Notes: a model not told the origin generated them from the sequence alone. Shown: positions 42,930 to 51,180, counted from the stretch's first letter. The stretch is DNA of 51,180 nucleotides from an uncultured Bacteroidales bacterium (GCA_937898885.1 CALDKD010000001.1:1-51180), one strand, 5' to 3'. Translations and numbers: made by a program.

Positions 42930-44540
42930 ATGAGCAAAAAGAAAAGAATCGGCCTGATGCTGTCTATGCTGGCAGTCATCGCCACAGGAAAGGCATACGG
43001 ACAGAACCCGTACCTGCCATTATGGGAGTACATCCCCGACTCCGAGCCCTACGTCTTTGAGGACCCTGACAAGCCTGGAGAGTATCGCGTGTATATATAC
43101 GGCTCACACGACTCCCTCATCAAGGAGTATTGCGGACGCGAGCAGGTAACCTGGTCCGCGTCAGTAAACGATCTGAGCAACTGGCGCTACGATGGCGTAA
43201 TCTTCCAATCCATATTGGACCGTGAAGGGAACCTGCTGGACCGTGAGGGCAAGGGCGATGTGCTATATGCTCCCGATGTAGTTGAGGTTACCGATGCCAA
43301 TGGCAAGAAAACGTACTACCTCTACCCTAACAATCAGGCTGGAGGCCGTCAGAATATGGTGGCAAAGTCAGACCGTCCCGACGGTCCTTTCACAGCTTGC
43401 AACTGGAGCGAGGACAATCCCCGCACAACTGTGGGCCCTCTGGCATTTGACCCCGGAGTCCTGGTTGATGACGACGGCCGTGTCTATGCCTACTGGGGAT
43501 TTGAGAAATCGTGGGCAGGAGAGCTTGACCCTTCCACTATGGCCACACTCAAGCCCGGAACCCAGGCTGTTGAGGATCTGGTCTCGAACAAATATCAGGA
43601 CGGCATCTTCCGCTTCTTTGAGGCATCCTCAATACGCAAGATTGAGGACAAGTATGTATTCATATACAGCCGCTGGACAGAAGACGGAGAGTTTGGCCTG
43701 AAAGACACCAACTATACCCTGGCCTATGCTTACAGCGACAATCCGCTCGGCCCTTTCACATACGGCGGGACCATAATTGACGGACGTGGACGTGACATAG
43801 ACCAGAATGGTAATGTTATCTATACGGCAAACCCCACAGGCAACACCCACGGAAGCATTGCCTGCATTAACGGTCAATGGTGGGTATTCTACCACAGGCA
43901 GACCGGTACTGATGAATATGCACGTCAGGCAATGGTGGCCCCGATTGACGTGAAAGTGCAGAAAGGCAAAGGCGGCAAGGTTACAATCTCAGAGGGTGAA
44001 TACACATCCGAGGGCTTTGCCATCAATGGATTGAATCCACTGGACAAGACCGCCGCCGGCATCGCCTGCTACTACACAGGCCCGGAGCCATACTACAACG
44101 ATTATCCTAAGTTCATCTACTCAGGCTCCTATATGCGCCCTACATATCTTGACCTGAAGTCCTGTGAGGGACCGTTCAACCTGAAGCAGCCGTTCACTCC
44201 GGTAGTAAACAACACCGCAGGCTCAACCGTTGGCTATAAGTACTTTAACTTCGCCTCGTTAAAGAAGAGCAAGAGCGTGAGCCTGAAGTTTGACCTTGTG
44301 CCACAGGGCATTGACGGCAACATAATAATAATGGTTGGCAGCCCATACGAGAGCAAGGGCGGCAAGGTTGTAGGAACTCTCAGCCTGAACGGCAATATGC
44401 CACAGCAGATGACGGAGATCAGTACCAGCGTGACTCTCCCGAAGATGAAAGGCAAGCAGCCTCTCTTCTTCAAGTTTGAGTCTGCAACCAAAGATGCGTC
44501 AATCTGCGAGATCTACAGCTTCCAGTTCAAGGCGGAATAA
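42930..44540 (+). CDS. Secreted GH43 family glycoside hydrolase
   Basis: This 536-aa protein has a signal peptide (MSKKKRIGLMLSMLAVIATGKAYG). The GH43 propeller covers about residues 27-370: the family start NPYLPLWEYIPDSEPYVFEDP with RVYIYGSHD, LYAPDVVEV, AFDPGVLVDDDGRVYAYWGF, then FFEASSIRKIEDKYVFIYS with the candidate general acid Glu, and GNTHGSIACINGQWWVFYHRQ. The C-terminal ~150 residues form a CBM6-like beta module (YKYFNFASLKKSKSVSLKFDLVP, GNIIIMVGSPYESKGG). Likely an arabinofuranosidase/xylosidase; the substrate is not certain. It is the last gene of the lipoprotein/PBP-legumain operon and ends at a strong bidirectional terminator. Confidence 0.88.
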   Translation: MSKKKRIGLMLSMLAVIATGKAYGQNPYLPLWEYIPDSEPYVFEDPDKPGEYRVYIYGSHDSLIKEYCGREQVTWSASVNDLSNWRYDGVIFQSILDREGNLLDREGKGDVLYAPDVVEVTDANGKKTYYLYPNNQAGGRQNMVAKSDRPDGPFTACNWSEDNPRTTVGPLAFDPGVLVDDDGRVYAYWGFEKSWAGELDPSTMATLKPGTQAVEDLVSNKYQDGIFRFFEASSIRKIEDKYVFIYSRWTEDGEFGLKDTNYTLAYAYSDNPLGPFTYGGTIIDGRGRDIDQNGNVIYTANPTGNTHGSIACINGQWWVFYHRQTGTDEYARQAMVAPIDVKVQKGKGGKVTISEGEYTSEGFAINGLNPLDKTAAGIACYYTGPEPYYNDYPKFIYSGSYMRPTYLDLKSCEGPFNLKQPFTPVVNNTAGSTVGYKYFNFASLKKSKSVSLKFDLVPQGIDGNIIIMVGSPYESKGGKVVGTLSLNGNMPQQMTEISTSVTLPKMKGKQPLFFKFESATKDASICEIYSFQFKAE

Positions 44541-44567
44541 GCCCCTCAGAGCCTGATATAAAAAAAT

Positions 44568-44605
44568 GCAGAGGATGAGCCACGTTGACTCATCCTCTGC
44601 TTTTT
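44568..44605. terminator. Bidirectional intrinsic terminator
   Basis: A perfect 12-bp stem, GCAGAGGATGAG (44568-44579) with CTCATCCTCTGC (44589-44600), has T5 on the plus side and T6 on the minus side. It separates the convergent GH43 and lipoprotein genes. Confidence 0.9.
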
Positions 44606-44620
44606 ATACCAGCCGGAGAA

Positions 44621-45175
44621 TTACTTCAGCATTCCGAAGATTGTGTTCAGGGTGGAAATGGTGTTTGCAACACCCTGAGTATTCTCTGTAATACCTGCAA
44701 GGGCGCTTGTGGCGGCACTCTTTGCCTTCTTCTGAGCTGCGCCCAGGGCTGCGTTGACAGCGGCATCGGTCAGACCGGAAAGGTTGTTGCTTGCAAGAGT
44801 ACCAAGAGCACCGGTTATGGCGTTCGACGTATTGTTGTTGATAAGGTTGTTTGAGCCAAGGACAAGACCGGTTGCGAAATCTGTATAGAAAGCAGACTTG
44901 TTGTCAACGCCCTTCAGTCCCTGAATGCCATTGGCCAGAGATACAATGCTCATAATATTGTTGATGTTCTGCATATCAACCTTACCATCTTTCTTGTACT
45001 GTGAGTAAAGGGACTTCAGGGCAGCTCCTGATGCCTGTCCGTTGGTTGTTCCAAGTGATGCTACCGTTGATGCGGCATTTGATGCGCCAGTTGAAGACAT
45101 ACCTCCCATTACGCCACAAGAGGCAAACATTACGATTACGGCAAGAGCCGCACAAAGCTTTGATAATGATTTCAT
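44621..45175 (-). CDS. Small Asn/Ala/Ser-rich lipoprotein
   Basis: This 184-aa protein has a lipoprotein signal (MKSLSKLCAALAVIVMFASC, Cys20). A low-complexity Gly/Ser/Ala/Thr linker follows (GGMSSTGASNAASTVASLGT), then a helical body with repeated Asn-Asn and Ala-rich stretches (NNLINNNTSNAITGALGTLASNN, AAVNAALGAAQKKAKSAATSALAG). The domain is of the type seen in hypothetical Bacteroidales lipoproteins; I cannot assign a function. It is a single gene; the gap of 128 nt up to metH has no clear consensus promoter. Confidence 0.75.
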   Translation of the reverse strand: MKSLSKLCAALAVIVMFASCGVMGGMSSTGASNAASTVASLGTTNGQASGAALKSLYSQYKKDGKVDMQNINNIMSIVSLANGIQGLKGVDNKSAFYTDFATGLVLGSNNLINNNTSNAITGALGTLASNNLSGLTDAAVNAALGAAQKKAKSAATSALAGITENTQGVANTISTLNTIFGMLK

Positions 45176-45303
45176 ATTGTACAGTTGTTAAAATTGAAGT
45201 CTGTCATATTCTGATGCGAAGATATAAAAAATGTGTATAAAGTGTAATATCAACGTATCAAATTACAGACTCCAAAAACACTTTGGTCTGTCCAGTCCTG
45301 AAA

Positions 45304-48300
45304 CTACAGTTGACCAAGAAAAAGCCTTGCCTCCGCTTCGGTAAACCTCCGCTTTCTGATGTATTCCGCCGCCGCAGATGCCGTAATATGACGGATATCG
45401 TTGTAGCCGGCATTCTTATGGGCGATAATCATTCCGCATATACTGGCCTCAGGTATCATCGCGCAAGAGTCTGTCAGCCTGATACCTATATCGGGAAGCA
45501 TTGACAGTACATCGCGCTTCAGGCTGTGGTCAGGACAGCAGGCATATCCTATGGCAGGCATTATCACCTTGAGACCTGCAGGAGCCTGGGCAGAGTATCT
45601 CTCTCTTATTGAGGTAGATACGGTCTCTGCCAGCGCAACTTTCACAGCGTGCGCCACAAGGTTGTCCGCATCATCCGCCAAGCCATCCACACATATCTCA
45701 AACAGACCCAGCTGCGATGTTATTCCCAAACCCTTCTCAGGCAGGAAATCAGCCAATGATGCCTGAGAGCCTCCATCCTGACGGAGCATTGGAAGTATGG
45801 CAAGCGCCTCACCGTCCGTGCAGACCAAATCATCACCCTCACTGTTGCAAGGCAGGAACCTTACGCAATAGGTTGCCTTCAGGGCAGGATCTGCGAGAAT
45901 CTGCTCCGCCTCAGCACGGAAACGATTGTCATCAACAGGTACTCCGCACACTATATTGAAGAGTTTCCAGTCAAACCTGTCTGCAAAGTATGACGCCGGC
46001 CTACAGGTCTTCTCAATACCGTCAAACGGTTCTCCCTGCAAATAATCAGATGCTTTATATTCAGGCTTTAAATCATTGCCTGCTAATGAATTCTGCGCGT
46101 TTGCCGAAGTGGCGGCACCATTGTTGTAAAGGTCGCGAAGCCGCTCCTGCTCTACCCGCTCCGACTCTATGAACTCCTGCGGAGAGGAGAGATAACGCTT
46201 TGCCATTACCGCCGCGGACGATGCGTCAGGCCTGTAGTGCACGTTATCATAAACCGGTGCCAGCTTAACTGCCGTATGTATGGCCGATGCCGCCGCTCCT
46301 CCCACAAACAAGGGTATGTCCATATTAAGCGATGCCATCCTGCGGCAAAGCTCCTCCATACGCGATAAAGACGGTGTGATAAGGCCACTGACAGCAATTA
46401 TGTCGGCATTATGCCGCTGTGCCGCCGCTATTATCTCTTCCACCGGCGCCATCACACCCAAGTCAATTATCTGGAAACCACTGCACTGCAGCACCGTTGC
46501 CACAATATTCTTGCCAATGTCATGTACATCGCCCTTAACTGTAGCAATCACAACTTTCGGACGGTTGCTTCCGGCACTCTCATCGTTGATATAGGGCTGA
46601 AGCACAGCCACGGTATCTTTCATTATCTTGGCAGAGCGGACTATCTGAGGCAGGAACATCTTGCCCTGGGCAAACAGCTCACCAACCTTCTCCATTCCTC
46701 CTACCAGCGGGCCCTCTATTACCGCAAGAGCGCTGCTCAGCTCCGCAAGACACTCCATAACATCAGCCTGAAGTGTTGAGCTGTCTCCTTTCATAAGAGC
46801 GCGTTGCAGACGCTCCTGCGCGCTGAGAGACTCAGATGGCTGTAAATCAACGGCTGAAGCCTCGTTGCCTGCAGTAGCGCTGAGCCTTGCGGCAAGCTCC
46901 GTCAGTTTAGCCGTGGCATCCGGATGACGGTCAAAAATCACGTCCTCTATGTGCTGAAGCAGCTCAGGATCAATATCATCGTATATCTGAAGCATCTGCG
47001 GATTCACAATCGCCATATCCAGTCCTGCGGCTATGGCGTGATACAGGAACACCGAATGCATAGCCTCGCGCACGGCATTGTTGCCACGGAATGCAAATGA
47101 CAGATTGGATATGCCACCCGATGTCAATGCTCCCGGCAGGTTCTGCTTGATCCAGCGTACGGCCTCAATGAAATCCACGCCAAAACGGGCGTGCTCAGGT
47201 ATGCCTGTGCCTATTGACAGCACGTTAACGTCAAATATGATATCTGATGGGGCTATTCCGGCCTTCTGTGTGAGCAGGTCGTAGCAACGCCGGCAAATCT
47301 CTATCTTGCGCTGGTAAGTCTCAGCCTGCCCCTTCTCATCGAATGCCATCACAACCATCGCGGCTCCGTAAGACTTGATGACGGCAGCCCTGCGCAGGAA
47401 CTCCTCCTCGCCATCCTTCAGCGATATGGAATTAACTATGCATTTGCCCTGTGCGTTCCTCAGCCCCTCCTCTATAGTCTCAAAATGCGATGAGTCTATC
47501 ATAACTGCCGCCTTCGCAACCGATGGATCCTGCGCTATATGCCTCAGGAAGACGCGCATCTGCTCTGTGGAGTCCAGCATAGCATCATCCATATTGATAT
47601 CTATGATGTTAGCCCCACCATCTATCTGTTGCGAAGCTACCTGCATGGCCTCGTCGTACTGGCCGTTCGCTATAAGACGGGCAAACTTGCGTGAGCCCGC
47701 CACATTGGTGCGCTCGCCTATGTTGGTGAAACTCACGCTGCGGTCTATGGCGTATGCCTCAAGTCCGCTCACGGTGAGAGGCTCTTCCTTGCAAAGCGGC
47801 TTACGTGGCATTATGCCCCTTACAGCATCCGCGACAGCCGCAATATGGGCGGGCGTGGTTCCGCAACATCCTCCCGCAATATTCAGCACTCCCTGCCCTG
47901 CCAGTGCCGACATAACCCCGGAGATAACCTCTGGTGTCTCATTGTAGCGGCCTTGCTCATCGGGAATGCCTGCATTTGGATAAAAAATCAGCGGGTGCCG
48001 TGAGAACGACGCCACATCCTCCACCAGATGCATCATCTCTCTGGCCCCCAATGCACAGTTGATGCCAAAAGCCGCCAACGATGGCGCATAGCATACTGAG
48101 CGGTAGAACGCCTCAAGTGTCTGGCCGGTAAGAGTGCGGCCGCTGCGGTCGCTCACTGTGGCTGATATTACCAGAGGCACCGGGTTGCCCAGACTCTCAA
48201 GAGCCATAATCACAGCCTTGGCAGTCAGCGCATCGAAACACGTCTCCAGCTGTATGTAGTCAACGCTACCGCGCACCAGAGCATCAATCTGCCCGCGCAT

Positions 48301-48753
48301 CACAGCGGTCATTGCCTGAAAATCGTAATCGCGGTGAGCGGGATTGTCCATATCCGGGGCCATCGTAAGCGATTTGCCCGTAGGCCCCATACTGCCTGCC
48401 ACAAACACCTTGCGGCCCGACTCACTTACGGCCTCACGTGCTATACGGGCCGCATTGAATGCCATAGAGTCTGCCAGCTCCTCACACCCGTACTCACTCT
48501 GTACAATGCGATTCGCGCTGAAACTGTTGGTCTCAATGATATCGGCGCCAGCCTCTATATACTGCCGGTGTATGTCTTTGATAATTTCAGGATGCGACAG
48601 ATTCAGACACTCGTGGTTGCCCTTAAGCTCAACGCCCTCCGGAGCGTCCTTGAAGCGGTAATCGCACTCACCAAGGCCAAGACTCTGAATCATAGAGCCC
48701 ATAGCCCCGTCAAGCACAAGAATCCTTTCCGCCAGTTCCTTCCTAAAATCCAT
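45304..48753 (-). CDS. metH: Cobalamin-dependent methionine synthase
   Basis: This 1149-aa enzyme methylates homocysteine using methyltetrahydrofolate. The start is set at MDFRKELAERILVLDGAMGS, since the longer frame runs into metF. Domains in order: homocysteine/zinc barrel (DGAMGSMIQ, FGINCALGAREM, GGCCGTTPAH), pterin-binding barrel (NIGERTNVAGSRKF, DINMDDAMLD), B12 cap and Rossmann domain (TVKGDVHDIGKNIV with the cobalt-ligating His) and a shortened C-terminal reactivation domain (~270 aa). In the last, the AdoMet motif RxxxGY reads MPAIGY, so the Arg is replaced by Met (codon at 45559-45561). It follows metF by 32 nt. Confidence 0.93.
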   Translation of the reverse strand: MDFRKELAERILVLDGAMGSMIQSLGLGECDYRFKDAPEGVELKGNHECLNLSHPEIIKDIHRQYIEAGADIIETNSFSANRIVQSEYGCEELADSMAFNAARIAREAVSESGRKVFVAGSMGPTGKSLTMAPDMDNPAHRDYDFQAMTAVMRGQIDALVRGSVDYIQLETCFDALTAKAVIMALESLGNPVPLVISATVSDRSGRTLTGQTLEAFYRSVCYAPSLAAFGINCALGAREMMHLVEDVASFSRHPLIFYPNAGIPDEQGRYNETPEVISGVMSALAGQGVLNIAGGCCGTTPAHIAAVADAVRGIMPRKPLCKEEPLTVSGLEAYAIDRSVSFTNIGERTNVAGSRKFARLIANGQYDEAMQVASQQIDGGANIIDINMDDAMLDSTEQMRVFLRHIAQDPSVAKAAVMIDSSHFETIEEGLRNAQGKCIVNSISLKDGEEEFLRRAAVIKSYGAAMVVMAFDEKGQAETYQRKIEICRRCYDLLTQKAGIAPSDIIFDVNVLSIGTGIPEHARFGVDFIEAVRWIKQNLPGALTSGGISNLSFAFRGNNAVREAMHSVFLYHAIAAGLDMAIVNPQMLQIYDDIDPELLQHIEDVIFDRHPDATAKLTELAARLSATAGNEASAVDLQPSESLSAQERLQRALMKGDSSTLQADVMECLAELSSALAVIEGPLVGGMEKVGELFAQGKMFLPQIVRSAKIMKDTVAVLQPYINDESAGSNRPKVVIATVKGDVHDIGKNIVATVLQCSGFQIIDLGVMAPVEEIIAAAQRHNADIIAVSGLITPSLSRMEELCRRMASLNMDIPLFVGGAAASAIHTAVKLAPVYDNVHYRPDASSAAVMAKRYLSSPQEFIESERVEQERLRDLYNNGAATSANAQNSLAGNDLKPEYKASDYLQGEPFDGIEKTCRPASYFADRFDWKLFNIVCGVPVDDNRFRAEAEQILADPALKATYCVRFLPCNSEGDDLVCTDGEALAILPMLRQDGGSQASLADFLPEKGLGITSQLGLFEICVDGLADDADNLVAHAVKVALAETVSTSIRERYSAQAPAGLKVIMPAIGYACCPDHSLKRDVLSMLPDIGIRLTDSCAMIPEASICGMIIAHKNAGYNDIRHITASAAAEYIRKRRFTEAEARLFLGQL

Positions 48754-48785
48754 CCTATCCCGTAATATTAAAAAATCACAACCGC

Positions 48786-49712
48786 CTAAAAACACTCCCG
48801 CAATATTCCCACCATATTGTCCTGCCTTCCCATAGTATAGAAGTGAACAGCGGGAACTCCGTTGCGAATAAGGTCCTTGCACTGCTCCGCGCACCACTGC
48901 TGGCCAATAGTGTAGCAGGCCTCGGCATTATCCTTGTGCGCCTCAAGCTCTGATGTAAGCTCGTACGGTATGTCTATATTGAATGACTTTGGCAAAGTAT
49001 CTACCTGACGTGCGGCTGATATAGGCTTCAACCCTGGAACAATAGGCACTGTGATGCCAGCCTCGCGGCACATATCCCTGAAACGGTAGAATGCGCCATT
49101 GTCAAAGAACATCTGTGTTATTATGTAGTCAGCGCCGGCATCAACCTTTCTCTTCAGATTACGTATGTCAGTCTGCAGGTTGGCAGCCTCAAAATGCTTC
49201 TCAGGATATGCTCCCACACCCACGCACAGAGGCTTACCGGCATCTGCCGAAATCTTTTTCACAGCCATAACCAGCTCATTCGCATACTGATAGCCTCCTG
49301 GCGTCGCAGTAAAACGCTTCTCTCCCACAAGGCTGTCTCCCCTAAGTGCCAGAACATTCTCAATGCCAAGAAACATAAAGTCCTGCACCTGCGTGTTTAT
49401 CTGGTCGGCAGTAGCTCCACCGCAGATTATGTGAGGCACCACATCTATCTTGAACTCAGACTGAATGGCCGCACAAACCGCAGTCTCGCTAATCCTGCGG
49501 CGTATAAGATGACGGCTGAATGTTCCGCCAATCTCCGGCTGATAGTCAATCTCATCACGATGGCAGGTAATGTTAATGTATCTTGGCTTGAACTCTATGA
49601 ACGGTTTAATGGACTCAATCAGACTCTGCTTTGTAACACCCTTCAACGGCGGCACAATCTCCAAAGACGGAAAGGGTTTGTCTGCTGTCTTAAGCAACTC
49701 CGAAATTTTCAT
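48786..49712 (-). CDS. metF: Methylenetetrahydrofolate reductase
   Basis: This 308-aa FAD enzyme supplies 5-methyl-THF to MetH. Marks are FPSLEIVPPLKGVTKQSL, PRYINITCHRDE, VVPHIICGGATADQI, GIENVLALRGDS, CVGVGAYPEKHFEA, DYIITQMFFDN and VPIVPGLKPIS. The length is normal for the bacterial form. metH follows after 32 nt, so the two consecutive steps of methionine methyl transfer form one operon. A -7 box lies 29 nt upstream. The 106-nt gap to the divergent menG gene is too short for a cobalamin or SAM riboswitch. Confidence 0.95.
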   Translation of the reverse strand: MKISELLKTADKPFPSLEIVPPLKGVTKQSLIESIKPFIEFKPRYINITCHRDEIDYQPEIGGTFSRHLIRRRISETAVCAAIQSEFKIDVVPHIICGGATADQINTQVQDFMFLGIENVLALRGDSLVGEKRFTATPGGYQYANELVMAVKKISADAGKPLCVGVGAYPEKHFEAANLQTDIRNLKRKVDAGADYIITQMFFDNGAFYRFRDMCREAGITVPIVPGLKPISAARQVDTLPKSFNIDIPYELTSELEAHKDNAEACYTIGQQWCAEQCKDLIRNGVPAVHFYTMGRQDNMVGILRECF

Positions 49713-49740
49713 AATAATACACTTCGATTGAAAATTTTTG

Positions 49741-49748
49741 CAAAGTTA
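49741..49748 (-). promoter_or_regulatory. -7 element of metF-metH
   Basis: CAAAGTTA reads TAACTTTG on the minus strand. No clear -33 TTTG lies at the right distance. Confidence 0.45.
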
Positions 49749-49818
49749 GTCTATTTCAGCAGGAATACACCCTCGCTTAACATTAATTATGTACCTTCGC
49801 TGTCCAAACAGATTAATT

Positions 49819-50523
49819 ATGCCAAAAAAAGAGAAAGTAAGACAGATGTTCGATAACATAGCGTCGGATTACGATGCCCTGAATCACATCATGTCGCTGA
49901 ATGTAGATAAGAGCTGGCGCAAACGTGCATTGAGAAAAATCATCACCCCTGGCAAGCCTCAGCAGATTATGGATCTGGCCTGCGGCACCGGCGATTTCTC
50001 CATAGCCATAGCCCGCGCTCTGCACGATGGAGGCCACGTGACGGGTGTTGACCTGTCCGAGGGTATGTTGGCCGTAATGCGTCAGAAAGTGGCAAAAGAG
50101 CATCTGGAGCATATAATCAGCATTCAGACCGGCGAGGGCGAGTGCCTGAATTTCCCTGACAACACCTTCGATGCCGTAACCATAGCCTTCGGCATCCGCA
50201 ACTTTGAGAACCGCGAGCAAGGCCTGTGCGAGGTGCTGCGCGTGCTGAAACCCGGTGGCTGCATAATTATTCTGGAACTTTCCGAACCATCGAACCCCAT
50301 AGTACGCTGGTTCTACAACATCTACTTCACCAGACTTATGCCCCTTATAGGCAAGAAAGTCTCCGGCGATGGAGCCGCATACAGCTATCTGCCCGCATCG
50401 GTAATCAATTTCCCCAAGAAAGACGAATGGATGCGCACAATGCGTTTCTGCGGATTCGCAAATGTCACACACAAGGCCTTCTCGCTGGGTATCTGCAGGA
50501 TGTACACCGGAACCAAGCAGTAA
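49819..50523 (+). CDS. menG: Demethylmenaquinone methyltransferase
   Basis: This 234-aa UbiE/MenG-type SAM methyltransferase performs the last step of menaquinone synthesis. Marks are VRQMFDNIASDYDALNHIMSLNVDKSWR, the SAM-binding MDLACGTGDFSIAIA, VTGVDLSEGMLAVM, FDAVTIAFGIRNFENR and KPGGCIIILELSEP...VRWFYNIYFTRLMPLIGKKVSGD, all typical of the family. The start is the ATG of MPKKEKV, 10 codons inside the open frame. It is divergent from metF. The name ubiE is used for the same family; MenG fits a quinone pool with menaquinone only. Confidence 0.93.
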   Translation: MPKKEKVRQMFDNIASDYDALNHIMSLNVDKSWRKRALRKIITPGKPQQIMDLACGTGDFSIAIARALHDGGHVTGVDLSEGMLAVMRQKVAKEHLEHIISIQTGEGECLNFPDNTFDAVTIAFGIRNFENREQGLCEVLRVLKPGGCIIILELSEPSNPIVRWFYNIYFTRLMPLIGKKVSGDGAAYSYLPASVINFPKKDEWMRTMRFCGFANVTHKAFSLGICRMYTGTKQ

Positions 50524-50762
50524 AAACCCCGAAAACATAACGATTTAGGTCTTAAGGTTTTAAGGTTTTCGGGCATCGCATTAAGCCGCTCCTTGCGTTT
50601 GTAAACAACCCACATTACCATAAGGAACATAGCATATAGCGCTATCAGGCCGATAATGTAGTTGATGTCTAAAGACACGGCATCGTAAACCACATCGCGG
50701 ATATGGCGGTACACACTTTCGTATCCATCAAATAGAGGGTGATGAAGTGCCTGTACATTCAA
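50385..50762 (-). CDS. Possible small membrane protein, antisense to the end of menG
   Basis: A 125-aa open frame whose first ~65 codons look protein-like: MNVQALHHPLFDGYESVYRH, a membrane helix (NYIIGLIALYAMFLMVMWVVY) and a basic end (KRKERL). The rest runs antisense into menG and across a hairpin, and reads less convincingly. It could be a real small membrane protein with a lost or shifted stop codon, a decayed gene fragment, or chance. No promoter is clear. Confidence 0.3.
   Translation of the reverse strand: MNVQALHHPLFDGYESVYRHIRDVVYDAVSLDINYIIGLIALYAMFLMVMWVVYKRKERLNAMPENLKTLRPKSLCFRGFYCLVPVYILQIPSEKALCVTFANPQKRIVRIHSSFLGKLITDAGR
50528..50573 (-). terminator. Nested hairpin after menG
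   Basis: CCCGAAAAC (50528-50536) and GTTTTCGGG (50565-50573) enclose a second small hairpin CTTAA/TTAAG (50551-50564). T5 follows only on the minus strand, so it is a better terminator for minus-strand transcripts than for menG. The rest of the gap to 50887 holds the doubtful minus-strand frame and the -7 box below. Confidence 0.5.
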
Positions 50763-50818
50763 TATCCAAAAGCAGTGTTAAATTATCACCAACCATACAA
50801 CAATCACTTTTTTTGCCA

Positions 50819-50826
50819 TATCTTTG
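50819..50826 (+). promoter_or_regulatory. -7 element of the PD-(D/E)XK gene
   Basis: TATCTTTG lies 61 nt before the start codon; no -33 TTTG is seen at 20 nt. Confidence 0.45.
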
Positions 50827-50887
50827 CCCTTGATATGAGACACACATCTCTGATACTTAATTTCTAACAACCAAAACATTATTTACG

Positions 50888-51180
50888 ATGGAAAATCAAG
50901 AAGTTGAAGAACAGGTAGCGGAACGCTACTGCAATCTGATGAACAATGCCGCATTCAGTTGGATTTTCGGGCGCGAGTGCAACAAGGACCTGCTGATGGC
51001 CCTGCTCAACGAGTTCATCCCAGACAAGCGAATCACCGACATCACGCTTATCAAGCAGTGCCACAACTCATTCTCAAAGGAGCTTAAGAGCAGCGTGTTC
51101 GATGTGTCATGCACCACTGACGACGGCTCGTACATTGACGTGGAGGTGCAGGTGTGCCCGCAAGGCTGGTTCGATGACCG
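50888..51180 (+). CDS. PD-(D/E)XK nuclease-family (Rpn/transposase-like) protein, 5' part
   Basis: The first 97 codons are present; the gene runs off the window end. It begins MENQEVEEQVAERYCNLMNNAAFSWIFGRECNKDLLMALLNEFIP, the standard opening of the Bacteroidales PD-(D/E)XK family annotated as Rpn recombination-promoting nuclease or putative transposase. The start of the active site is visible: Asp in SVFDVSCTTDDGSYIDVEVQV and Glu in the VEVQ motif. The family is often present in many copies per genome. Mobility is not established. Confidence 0.8.
   Translation, partial: MENQEVEEQVAERYCNLMNNAAFSWIFGRECNKDLLMALLNEFIPDKRITDITLIKQCHNSFSKELKSSVFDVSCTTDDGSYIDVEVQVCPQGWFDD

Noticed and set aside
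49713..49818. Cobalamin or SAM riboswitch before metF-metH
   Set aside because: The divergent gap is only about 106 nt and shows no B12 box or long leader.
1..51180. tRNA or rRNA genes
   Set aside because: No cloverleaf or rRNA-like stretch was recognised in any gap; most gaps are too short.
50888..51180. Insertion sequence at the right end
   Set aside because: The PD-(D/E)XK protein is sometimes called a transposase, but no terminal inverted repeat or target duplication is visible at its start and the gene is cut by the window end.

Overview
The window reads as a chromosomal segment of a Bacteroidales bacterium (Bacteroides/Prevotella-like; the genus cannot be fixed from sequence alone). 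Three things point there. Several genes are preceded by the Bacteroidota promoter pattern (TTTG about 19-20 nt upstream of TAnnTTTG). Starts mostly lack Shine-Dalgarno sequences. The gene families are typical of the order: BspA-like leucine-rich lipoprotein, Oar-type TonB-dependent receptor, DUF4252 next to an ECF sigma factor, AsmA-like giant, GH43 and GH115 glycosidases, and many lipoproteins with LxxC lipoboxes.

Layout. 66-2065: a BspA-like lipoprotein (-) divergent from a small HTH regulator (+), separated by a long AT-rich region with six ACATTTGT/ACAAATGT boxes. 2143-5183: pepD and holA (-), then a solitary HsdR-N domain protein (+). 5184-6046: a small hypothetical gene amid palindromes. 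6047-11104: an ECF sigma operon (sigma factor, small membrane protein, DUF4252 protein, 1224-aa propeller/macroglobulin-like protein). 11237-13780: zinc-ribbon coiled-coil protein, NIF3 protein and an EamA/DMT transporter (-). 14033-15885: pncA-pncB NAD salvage pair (+). 15897-20982: aspS followed by an Oar-like TonB-dependent receptor (-). 21129-25518: membrane-anchored AraC-type protein, small lipoprotein and AsmA-like protein (+). 25527-32714: MBL hydrolase and murB (-), then pheS, nth, pgk and a TPR protein (+).

32746-44540 is an accessory carbohydrate locus. A four-gene minus-strand operon (O-acetyltransferase, type-B carboxylesterase, GH115 alpha-glucuronidase, GH43) looks fitted to substituted glucuronoxylan, without a SusC/SusD pair. 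It faces a plus-strand operon of an unknown lipoprotein, a lipoprotein fusing a type-I periplasmic-binding-protein fold to a strongly legumain-like C13 protease domain, and another GH43. 44621-50523: a small lipoprotein, metH and metF (-), then menG (+). The window ends inside a PD-(D/E)XK (Rpn-like) gene.

The two most interesting signals are these. (1) A roughly 162-nt element occurs twice (13786-13947 and 39054-39216, about 93% identical by hand alignment). Both copies have the same orientation, lie just upstream of a minus-strand start codon and just downstream of a likely promoter -7 box. They can form three conserved hairpins, and the 5' arm can alternatively pair with the segment next to the start codon. 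This is either a switch-like leader RNA or a mobile palindromic repeat. (2) The PBP-legumain fusion lipoprotein at 40744-42912 has an overlapping unknown lipoprotein partner.
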